From NCBI GenBank assembly GCA_025774405.1, contig JALGWB010000148.1, forward strand, positions 1 through 8,265: 8,265 nucleotides of DNA. The letters are read 5' to 3'. The DNA is from a bacterium. GTDB lineage: Bacteria > Arandabacterota > Arandabacteria > Arandabacterales > Arandabacteraceae. The notes under the pieces were generated by a model that made no database searches, had not been told where the DNA came from, and saw only the letters and a program-made list of their open reading frames with translations. This document shows positions 1 through 5,992 of the stretch, piece by piece; positions within the stretch are counted from its first letter, which is position 1; each line of letters starts with the position of its first letter. Position numbers and translations under genes: made by a program.

Positions 1-735
1 ATGGCCACTATCGTCCACTGCCATTGAAGGATCAAAAGAGGTAGCACTGCTATCCGTAATCCTGAAATCCACACCCCAGCTCACACCGTCGTAGTTCTTG
101 TAATAAACCTGAGAGCCTCCGTCCCTATCGTCGGTCCAGATCACATGAAGCTGTCCCATATCGTCTGCCGCTATGCAAGGATCATATGAACCCGCGGGAT
201 CATCTGTGAGCCTGATATCCGGTCCCCAGCTGTTGCCATCGTATTTCTTGTAGTAGATCTCGCGGTTACCGTCTCTGTCGTCGCTCCAGACAACGTGCAA
301 ATGGCCATTGGTATCCACGGCAACACAAGGTCTATACGAACCGCCAGCATCGTAAGTGAGCCTAATATCGGACTCCCAATTTGAACCGTCATACTTCTTG
401 TAGTAAATCTCTGCGTTGCCGTCTCTTGAGTCGGTCCAGACAAGGTGCAGTTGCCCATGCTGCCCCCTCGCCACACAGGGATAGTAAGAACTGGCCGGAT
501 CATTGGTTAATCTGACATCAACACCCCATCCGTGACCGTCATACCTTTTCCAGTAGATTTCCATGTTACCATCCCGATTGTCGTACCAGACGACATGCAC
601 TGTATCTCCACGACCACTGGCGATCGAGGCCTCGTATCCATTAAACGAGCTCAAGGAAGCAGATTGCTCGATTCCCTGCTCGTCAAGCTTTTGCCAGCAT
701 AACATGGCACCGCTGCCTCGCCAGATGATGTGCAC
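1..735 (-). repeat. Tandem ~150-bp coding repeats (propeller blades)
   Basis: At least five successive units, marked by V/L-H-[VIL]-[VI]-W at residues 62, 107, 157, 207 and 257 of the propeller protein. The last three spacings are exactly 150 bp and the first is 135 bp. The first unit is degenerate and lacks the DxRDG turn. The later units are alike in protein but differ at many synonymous sites, so the array is not a recent duplication. Confidence 0.85.
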
Positions 736-918
736 ATTGCCGGAATCATCACACGCTACAGCCTTCGAATGTGTTCCGAAAAGTCCATAAAGATCCTCGG
801 CAATCTTGACTTCGAAAAACCACGTAGCTGCAAGAGACGAACTACCGCCGAAAGCCATCGCAAACAAAACAGAAACCATTAACAGACGCATGACAAGCCG
901 CAGCCTTGGCCCGTGCAC
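1..918 (-). CDS. Secreted BNR/sialidase-like beta-propeller repeat protein (partial, C-terminus off the left edge)
   Basis: The 306 visible residues start with a basic, hydrophobic N-terminus and a small-residue SSLAA stretch before TWFFE, which reads as a signal peptide cleaved near residues 30-31. A repeat follows with the pattern LHVVWxDDRDGNxEIYYKKYDGxxWGxDIRLTxDPAxSYxPCVA. The key tryptophans are W66, W111, W161, W211 and W261, spaced 45, 50, 50 and 50 residues, so each unit is probably one propeller blade. The reading frame is open at base 1, so more blades and any sorting domain lie outside the window. The start is GTG at 918-916, five bases after a GGAGGTGA ribosome binding site; the in-frame ATG nine codons later has no comparable site. 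Such repeats occur in exported, surface or carbohydrate-associated proteins of uncultured bacteria. No sialidase catalytic residues can be shown, so enzymatic function is not claimed. It has its own promoter and stands apart from the other genes. Confidence 0.85.
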   Translation of the reverse strand, partial: MHGPRLRLVMRLLMVSVLFAMAFGGSSSLAATWFFEVKIAEDLYGLFGTHSKAVACDDSGNVHIIWRGSGAMLCWQKLDEQGIEQSASLSSFNGYEASIASGRGDTVHVVWYDNRDGNMEIYWKRYDGHGWGVDVRLTNDPASSYYPCVARGQHGQLHLVWTDSRDGNAEIYYKKYDGSNWESDIRLTYDAGGSYRPCVAVDTNGHLHVVWSDDRDGNREIYYKKYDGNSWGPDIRLTDDPAGSYDPCIAADDMGQLHVIWTDDRDGGSQVYYKNYDGVSWGVDFRITDSSATSFDPSMAVDDSGH

Positions 919-923
919 AAAAA

Positions 924-931
924 TCACCTCC
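924..931 (-). promoter_or_regulatory. Ribosome binding site of the propeller gene
   Basis: On the minus strand GGAGGTGA, fully complementary to the 16S anti-Shine-Dalgarno, is followed by five T residues and then GTG. This site decides the GTG start at 918. Confidence 0.85.
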
Positions 932-1031
932 TCGGGATTATCACAAGAGTGTTCTTTTGCTGCTCCAGCCAGGACGGAACCGTGTGCGGAACGCGGAACC
1001 GCATGAGCCAGGATAGCCAGCGACATTCGCT

Positions 1032-1060
1032 ATTGTACCACACTCCCTTCGCCAATTCAA
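1032..1060 (-). promoter_or_regulatory. Sigma70-type promoter for the propeller gene
   Basis: Minus strand: -35 TTGAAT (1060-1055), a spacer of exactly 17 bp, then -10 TACAAT (1037-1032). Transcription would start near 1025 and give a leader of roughly 105 bases before the GTG start. The assignment rests on match to consensus only. Confidence 0.7.
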
Positions 1061-1097
1061 GACTTTGACCTGTCTGGTGGCAAACGGTGGGAGGTGA

Positions 1098-1125
1098 TTG
1101 ACAGCACAGGAATCTGTGGTAAAAT
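1098..1125 (+). promoter_or_regulatory. Sigma70-type promoter for the aminotransferase gene, with palindrome in the spacer
   Basis: A perfect -35 TTGACA (1098-1103) is followed by a 16-bp spacer and -10 TAAAAT (1120-1125). Start of transcription would be near 1132, leaving a leader of about 30 bases. The spacer holds an inverted repeat CACAG-N4-CTGTG (1105-1118), which could be an operator for a repressor; that role is inferred. Confidence 0.7.
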
Positions 1126-1147
1126 GATACGAGTTTTGATCGAGACA

Positions 1148-1154
1148 AAGGAGG
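1148..1154 (+). promoter_or_regulatory. Ribosome binding site of the aminotransferase gene
   Basis: AAGGAGG lies six bases before TTG at 1161, which supports the TTG start over the second in-frame TTG at 1167. Confidence 0.8.
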
Positions 1155-1160
1155 GGAACT

Positions 1161-2339
1161 TTGAAGTTGGGAAATAAGCGGCTTGCAGCTTTGCCTCCTT
1201 ATCCTTTTGCCGAGGTGAACAAGGCGAGAGACGAGGCTATCAGGAGTGGCGTCGATGTAATCGATATGGGAGTGGGCAATCCGGACATGAGACCCGACCC
1301 CATCATTTCTACATTCCTCAAAGAAGCTCTTGATGACCAGGAGATACAGAATCACCGTTACCCACCATTTCATGGAGTTCGGGAGTTCAGGGAGGCCATC
1401 GCCAGATGGTACATGCGACGTTTCAATGTCTCAGTTGATCCAGAAACTGAGATCCTCCCGTTGATCGGATCAAAGGAGGGAATTGCCAAGTTCTTCCTTG
1501 CTCACCTCGACAGGGATGATATCGCTATTATTGCTTCACCTTGCTATCCCGCCTATCTGGGCGCCATAGGTATATCCGATGGGAGCCTCTATGAGATGCC
1601 GCTTTTGGAGAGTAATGAGTTCAGACCAGATCTCAAAGCCATACCTCAAGATGTACTCGAGAAGGCAAAGCTCATCTTGATCAATTACCCTAACAATCCG
1701 ACCGGTGCTGTTGAGACAAGAGAGCTCTATGAAGATGTACTCAATCTGGCAACTATGCACGATTTGATAGTGATATCTGACATCGCCTATGCTGAGCTGA
1801 ATCTAGAACCAACCTACAGATCGATAAGTTTCCTTGAGATCCCGGGAGCCAAGGAAAGAACTATCGAATTCTATTCTTTCTCAAAGACCTATTCGATGCC
1901 AGGCTGGCGCCTTGGATTTGCAGCTGGTGACCCTACCCTTATTGGAAACCTCCTGAAGATAAAGACCAACATGGATTTTGGAGTTTTCATGGCTATGCAA
2001 AGGACGGGGGCACGCATACTCGACGCCGGAGACGGACTTATCGAACCAACACGTCGGACCTATTCAAGACGCCGCGATGTGCTCTTAGGAGAACTCGAAA
2101 GTACCCGCCTCAGACCGATCAAGCCACTGGCAACCATTTATGTGTGGGCGGCGATCCCGCCTTCGTTCTCGTCTTCAATGGAGTTCTCAAAAGCTGTTCT
2201 CACAAGGAGTGGTGTTGTACTTGCACCGGGCTCCGGTTTTGGCACCTACGGGGAAGGCTATGTTCGCATTTCACTGATTGAGGAAGAAGCTCGCATTCGG
2301 GAAGCAGTGGCAAGGATGGTCAAGTCAGGTCTGATTTAG
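1161..2339 (+). CDS. dapL: PLP-dependent class I/II aminotransferase, LL-diaminopimelate aminotransferase-like
   Basis: A 392-residue fold-type I aminotransferase of full family length. Visible landmarks are the substrate-loop motif VGNPD (38-42), GSKEG (103-107) in the PLP-phosphate region, NYPNNPTG (175-182), SDIAY (206-210) with the cofactor-binding Asp207 and Tyr210, the Schiff-base Lys242 in SFSKTYSMPGWRLG, and the substrate-carboxylate Arg369 in YVRIS. Overall it most resembles proteins annotated as LL-diaminopimelate aminotransferase, which convert tetrahydrodipicolinate and glutamate to LL-diaminopimelate and 2-oxoglutarate for lysine and peptidoglycan synthesis. The specific substrate is an inference: related enzymes act on alanine, aspartate or aromatic amino acids, and no dapA, dapB or dapF lies in view. 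The start is TTG, set by a strong ribosome binding site. The gene has its own promoter and its stop overlaps that of the convergent M16 peptidase gene. Confidence 0.9.
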   Translation: MKLGNKRLAALPPYPFAEVNKARDEAIRSGVDVIDMGVGNPDMRPDPIISTFLKEALDDQEIQNHRYPPFHGVREFREAIARWYMRRFNVSVDPETEILPLIGSKEGIAKFFLAHLDRDDIAIIASPCYPAYLGAIGISDGSLYEMPLLESNEFRPDLKAIPQDVLEKAKLILINYPNNPTGAVETRELYEDVLNLATMHDLIVISDIAYAELNLEPTYRSISFLEIPGAKERTIEFYSFSKTYSMPGWRLGFAAGDPTLIGNLLKIKTNMDFGVFMAMQRTGARILDAGDGLIEPTRRTYSRRRDVLLGELESTRLRPIKPLATIYVWAAIPPSFSSSMEFSKAVLTRSGVVLAPGSGFGTYGEGYVRISLIEEEARIREAVARMVKSGLI

Positions 2340-3598
2340 AAAGCCAGGTCAGATTCCTGAGGAAAGTCAGTATCGGGAGGCCCGACGACAACAAGCGAGA
2401 ACCTATCGGGATCAAGCATCTCACGGGCTTCAGCCATCACCCTGTCACGACTGACTGCCATGGTCTGCTTGAGGGATTTCTCAACAGGAATGTACTCCCG
2501 CAGGTAGAACTCTTGTCGGGCTATACGACTCATCCTTGCCGATGTACTCTCCAGAGCAAGTATAAGATTACCCTTAAGTTGTTGCTTGACGCTTCTCAGC
2601 TCACTCTTCGATGGTCCAGCCTTGCGGATCTTCTTAAGCTCAGTTGCGACACTCCGAACAGCCTGCCGAGCTCTCTTCGGATCAACAGCCAGGAATATAG
2701 TGAGAATGCCTGTCTCCCTGTAGAAGTCACAGGAGCAATAAACCGAATAGGCGAGACCCTGCCGCTCCCGGACCTCTTGAAACAGTCTCGAGGTCATTCC
2801 CCCTCCAACTATGAGTGAAAGCAGTATCGCGGCATAGCGCCGCCTGTCAGTGTAGGCTGGAGCTTCAACACCAATCGTTATGTAACACTGAGCCACCTTC
2901 CTCCTCTCATAATGGAGACGCGGAAGTGGCAATCCTTGAACCTCATATGGCTGGTCCCCCGCTGCAGGCAGCTTTAGCTTGCGCTCTACGTATTCGACGA
3001 GTCTGTCGTGATCCACCTTGCCAGCAGCTGCAACTATCGTGTTAGGCGCAACATAGAAGCTGCGAAAAAATCGCCTTATCAAGTCGCGTTGAAGGCCCTT
3101 TACCGATTCAACTGTACCGAGAACTGGATTGCCTATGGGTTTGCCGTTCCAAACTGACCGACCGAGCAGCTCGAGAACGATTTCCTCAGGCGTATCTTCA
3201 AAGTTCCTGATTTCTTCGATAATGACCTTCTTTTCAAGTTCAATGGCTTCCTCTCTCATTGCTGGATGGCAGAGCATGTCGCTCAGAACATCGACAGCCT
3301 TGCGAAGGTGTTCTGGAAGACATCTGCTTACGAAGGCAGTGCTTTCCCTCCCGGCAAAAGCATCAAGACTTCCGCCTACCGACTCAAGGGCATGGGCAAT
3401 CTCGAATGCGCTTCTTCGCCTGGTTCCCTTGAAAAGAAGATGCTCTATGAAGTGGGAGATTCCGTTGAGGCCAGCTGGTTCCGATCCCGAACCAACACCT
3501 ACCCAGAAACCGAGGGCAACGGAATTGGCATCGTTGCTCGTCTCGCTTACAACCCTTATTCCGTTGTCAAGGACATCCCTGCGGTAGGTGAAACTCAT
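2336..3598 (-). CDS. M16 family zinc metallopeptidase (processing-peptidase-like)
   Basis: A 420-residue M16B-type protein of normal length. The inverted zinc motif HFIEH is at residues 49-53 (His49, Glu52 as general base, His53). The third ligand is a glutamate of VIIEEIRNFEDTPEE, Glu128 or Glu129. The C-terminal half has the family Arg/Tyr pair within SRLFQEVRERQGLAYSVY (Arg277 and Tyr284). All catalytic parts are therefore in one chain, so it should be an active peptidase, probably as a homodimer clamp. No signal peptide is seen, so it is likely cytoplasmic. Its relatives include Bacillus MlpA/YmxG and mitochondrial processing peptidase beta; the physiological substrate is unknown. ATG at 3598 overlaps the pnp stop as ATGA, which implies translational coupling. 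It is the last gene of the operon, and its TAA overlaps the stop of the convergent aminotransferase gene. Confidence 0.92.
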   Translation of the reverse strand: MSFTYRRDVLDNGIRVVSETSNDANSVALGFWVGVGSGSEPAGLNGISHFIEHLLFKGTRRRSAFEIAHALESVGGSLDAFAGRESTAFVSRCLPEHLRKAVDVLSDMLCHPAMREEAIELEKKVIIEEIRNFEDTPEEIVLELLGRSVWNGKPIGNPVLGTVESVKGLQRDLIRRFFRSFYVAPNTIVAAAGKVDHDRLVEYVERKLKLPAAGDQPYEVQGLPLPRLHYERRKVAQCYITIGVEAPAYTDRRRYAAILLSLIVGGGMTSRLFQEVRERQGLAYSVYCSCDFYRETGILTIFLAVDPKRARQAVRSVATELKKIRKAGPSKSELRSVKQQLKGNLILALESTSARMSRIARQEFYLREYIPVEKSLKQTMAVSRDRVMAEAREMLDPDRFSLVVVGPPDTDFPQESDLAF

Positions 3599-5523
3599 CT
3601 CTTTCGTGCCTTCGGCTTCAGCAATGCTTTTCGGCTCAACCTGATCTTGCCATCTCTCTCAGTGCCGATGACCTTGACACGAACCTGTTCACCTTCAGTG
3701 AGAACATCACGCACACTGTTGATCCTGTGGTGTTCTATTTCGGAGATGTGCAGCAAGCCCTCCTTGCCAGGCAGGATCTCAATGAAGGCACCGAAATCGA
3801 CTATTCGCTTGACCGTGCCGTCATATATCTTTCCAACCTCAGGTTCCTCGATGAGCGCATTGATCATGTCAAGAGCCTGATCAAGAGCCTGCCCATCGGG
3901 AGATGCGATTTTCACTTCGCCGTCATCATTTATGTCGATCACCACACCCGTTTCATCAATAATCCTGCGTATGGTCTTGCCACCAGGGCCAATGATATCT
4001 CTGATCTTATCCTTGTCTATCCTTATAGCAACAATCCGAGGCGCATAGATCGAAATCTGAGATCTCGGTTGCGAAATCGTCGTTTCCATTATGCCATGGA
4101 TGGTCTGGCGGGCTTCGACCGACTGCAAAACAATTTCCTTGAGGATTTCAATCGGAATGCCTGTTATCTTGAGATCCATCTGAACAGCGGTCAGGCCAGT
4201 CCGCGTACCGGCGATCTTGAAATCCATGTCACCATGATGATCCTCGATCCCGAGAATGTCCGTTAGGATATGGTATCTCTCCTCTTTGACAAGCCCCATT
4301 GCAACCCCTGCAACCGCCGCTCTAATCGGCACACCTGCATCCATAAGCGACAGCGATCCACTGCAGACCGTTGCCATCGAGGACGAGCCATTGGACTCAA
4401 GGATATCCGATACCACCCTGATGGTATAGGGAAAGATCTCTGAGTTGGGAATAACGGGCTGGATCGCTCTCTCAGCGAGGGCACCGTGACCAATTTCACG
4501 TCTTGCTGGTGATCTGAGAGGGCGAATTTCTCCTACGCTGAACGGAGGAAAATTGTAGTGCAGCATATAGCTTTTCGTGGTCTCACCCTCAAGGTCCTCA
4601 ACGCGCTGCTCATCGATCGCGGTACCGAGGGTTGTGACAGCGAGAGATTGGGTTTGACCACGGGTAAAAAGCGCCGAACCATGTGTCCTCGGCAATATGC
4701 CAACTTCACATGCTACAGGTCTCAGATCCCGAAGTCCTCTACCGTCCACTCGCACGTTTTCATGAGAAATCAGTCGACGAACTTCGGCCCGCTCTATATC
4801 GCCAAGAGCAGTGGCGATATCGATCTCCTGTTCTGGATATTTCTCAAGAAGTGCTTCAAGAGCTTCTTCTTTTATCCTGTCGAGTTCAGCCTGCCGCTTC
4901 TCCTTCTCACCTATCCTTACCGCCTCAGCTATTGCTTGCCTGAACATTGTATCAACTTCACTAACGATCTCGTGAGAAGGTTGTCTTGCCTCAAACTCCA
5001 TCCTTGGCTTTCCGCAGACCTCAGCGACACGATGCTGAACCTCTATCGTTTTCGGCAGAAACTCGATCCCAAACTCAACAGCCTTGACAAAATCGTCATC
5101 GGTGACTTCCCTCATACCACCCTCAACCATAACCACCCTGTCTGTGAAGCCAGCAACAACCAGATCAACACTTCCCTCATCTCGCTGATGGAAGGTCGGG
5201 TTGATCAACAGCCCACCATCTCCACGACCAACACGAACAACCCCTATGGGTCCCTCAAAGGGAGCACCTGCAATCAATAGACTTGCTGAAGCGCCAATAA
5301 GGGCCAGGATATCCGAATCATTCTGTTGATCGGAAGACAACACATTGGCAATAATTTGCACTTCGTGGTTGAATCCCTTCGGGAAAAGTGGCCGCAAGGA
5401 TCTGTCAATCAATCTTGCACTCAGTATTTCCTTCTCAGTCGGTCTTCCCTCCCGCTTGAAGAAGCCGCCGGGTATCTTGCCTGCAGCATAAGTCTTCTCG
5501 CGATAGTCGACTAACAGAGGCAA
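3595..5523 (-). CDS. pnp: Polyribonucleotide nucleotidyltransferase (PNPase), main reading frame lacking the N-terminus
   Basis: This frame encodes all but the first ~50 residues of PNPase, the phosphorolytic 3'-5' exoribonuclease of RNA turnover. Counting from the TTG at 5523, one sees the rest of RNase PH domain 1 with the FFKREGRP loop (21-28), the helical linker, and RNase PH domain 2. Domain 2 carries the phosphate-binding GSSSM (379-383) and catalytic Asp428, Asp434 and Lys436 in EDHHGDMDFK. A KH domain follows with GPGG (512-515), then an S1 domain (about 564-632) and a basic tail. The active site is intact. The TTG is only the first possible initiator and is not credible as the native start: sequence coding for the conserved N-terminus lies just upstream in another frame (see 5511-5642), and no ribosome binding site precedes it. 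Overlaps the M16 gene by ATGA. Either broken by a deletion or an assembly error. Confidence 0.9.
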   Translation of the reverse strand: MPLLVDYREKTYAAGKIPGGFFKREGRPTEKEILSARLIDRSLRPLFPKGFNHEVQIIANVLSSDQQNDSDILALIGASASLLIAGAPFEGPIGVVRVGRGDGGLLINPTFHQRDEGSVDLVVAGFTDRVVMVEGGMREVTDDDFVKAVEFGIEFLPKTIEVQHRVAEVCGKPRMEFEARQPSHEIVSEVDTMFRQAIAEAVRIGEKEKRQAELDRIKEEALEALLEKYPEQEIDIATALGDIERAEVRRLISHENVRVDGRGLRDLRPVACEVGILPRTHGSALFTRGQTQSLAVTTLGTAIDEQRVEDLEGETTKSYMLHYNFPPFSVGEIRPLRSPARREIGHGALAERAIQPVIPNSEIFPYTIRVVSDILESNGSSSMATVCSGSLSLMDAGVPIRAAVAGVAMGLVKEERYHILTDILGIEDHHGDMDFKIAGTRTGLTAVQMDLKITGIPIEILKEIVLQSVEARQTIHGIMETTISQPRSQISIYAPRIVAIRIDKDKIRDIIGPGGKTIRRIIDETGVVIDINDDGEVKIASPDGQALDQALDMINALIEEPEVGKIYDGTVKRIVDFGAFIEILPGKEGLLHISEIEHHRINSVRDVLTEGEQVRVKVIGTERDGKIRLSRKALLKPKARKR

Positions 5524-5642
5524 AAAGGTTGCACCTTATCACCATATTGAACCAGAGCAGCACCATCGGCTTGCTTTGCCATCCGTCCGGTTTCAATCGA
5601 GAGGCTCCTACCGCCAATCTCAACGCTTTGTTTAATAATCAT
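5511..5642 (-). pseudogene. pnp: 5' fragment of pnp, out of frame with the rest
   Basis: ATG at 5642 opens 43 codons ending in TAG at 5513-5511. Residues 1-35 match the PNPase N-terminus (VEIGGRSLSIETG, then MAKQADGAALVQYGD). After Gly-Asp a normal PNPase continues with about 17 residues of the pattern TVVLVTAxASKEPxxGxD before FFPLxVDYREK. Here only 11 bases separate the GD codons from the TTTTTG that begins the FLPLLVDYREK equivalent in the other frame. About 40-43 bases are therefore missing, not a multiple of three, and the frame is lost. The start lies 20 bases after the rpsO stop. AAGGAG (5662-5657) is 14 bases from the ATG, which is long; AGGAAG abuts it. The figure of 40-43 is estimated from remembered family spacing. 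Confidence 0.85.
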
Positions 5643-5662
5643 CTTCCTAATCCAAACTCCTT

Positions 5663-5932
5663 TTACTTTCTTAAACCAAGTTCCTTGACTATCTGTCGAT
5701 ATCTTTCAATCTTCTTTGACTTCAAATAGTCCAACAGCCTTCGCCGTTGTCCCACCAGCTTCAGAAGTCCCCTTCGCGAATGGAAATCCTTCTTGTGAAT
5801 CTGGAAGTGGTTCGCAAGCTGGTTTATCCGCTCTGTTAGAAGCGCTATTTGAACTTCAGGAGAACCGGAATCGCGTTCGTGGACACGAAACCTCCTTATG
5901 ATCTCCTGTTTTTTCTCCTTAGACAAAGGCAC
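5663..5932 (-). CDS. rpsO: 30S ribosomal protein S15
   Basis: An 89-residue protein of exactly the usual S15 length. Hallmarks are the N-terminal SKEKKQEII, the SGSPEVQIALLTERINQL helix, the HFQIHKKDFHSRRGLLKLVGQRRRLLDYL core with the 16S-contacting basic residues, and the closing RYRQIVKELGLRK. S15 binds the central domain of 16S rRNA early in 30S assembly. The start is GTG at 5932-5930, preceded seven bases upstream by the strong site GGGGGTGA. It sits between ribF and pnp, its usual place; the rpsO-pnp pair is one of the most conserved in bacteria. In E. coli S15 represses its own mRNA; the 60-base leader here has no site I can recognise for that. Confidence 0.97.
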   Translation of the reverse strand: MPLSKEKKQEIIRRFRVHERDSGSPEVQIALLTERINQLANHFQIHKKDFHSRRGLLKLVGQRRRLLDYLKSKKIERYRQIVKELGLRK

Positions 5933-5939
5933 GACCTTT

Positions 5940-5947
5940 TCACCCCC
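5940..5947 (-). promoter_or_regulatory. Ribosome binding site of rpsO
   Basis: On the minus strand GGGGGTGA lies seven bases before GTG at 5932 and supports that non-ATG start. It is flanked by two direct copies of AAAAGGTC (5940-5933 and 5974-5967). Confidence 0.75.
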
Positions 5948-5992
5948 TTCTTAATACTATTACTTAGACCTTTTAGCCGCATAAATCAACAC

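Noticed and set aside
1..735. Regularly spaced repeats as a CRISPR or satellite array
   Set aside because: The 150-bp period is an exact multiple of codons, substitutions are mostly synonymous and the frame is open throughout, so these are protein repeats.
919..1025. tRNA, small RNA or known riboswitch in the propeller leader
   Set aside because: No cloverleaf, SRP-RNA, c-di-GMP or other class signature could be recognised; only short hairpins are present.
924..1373. 149-codon open frame on the minus strand across the divergent promoter region
   Set aside because: It runs antisense to the well-supported aminotransferase gene and through both promoters; the translation has no recognisable features, and it has no adequate ribosome binding site.
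2373..2385. TCGGG-AGG-CCCGA hairpin as a terminator for either convergent gene
   Set aside because: It lies inside the M16 coding sequence, is only 5 bp long and has no T-run on either strand.
3266..3880. 204-codon open frame on the plus strand
   Set aside because: Antisense to the M16 peptidase and the end of pnp; both minus-strand genes carry clear motifs, this frame none.
4558..5280. 240-codon open frame on the plus strand
   Set aside because: Entirely antisense to conserved PNPase coding sequence and without family-like composition; a shadow frame.
5521..5523. TTG as the genuine start of a short PNPase
   Set aside because: It would cut into RNase PH domain 1, no ribosome binding site precedes it, and conserved N-terminal PNPase sequence is present just upstream in another frame.
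5961..5989. Possible promoter TTGATT-17-TAAGTA before rpsO on the minus strand
   Set aside because: The spacing is right but the -10 box is poor, and AT-rich spacers give such matches by chance; cotranscription from upstream genes is adequate.
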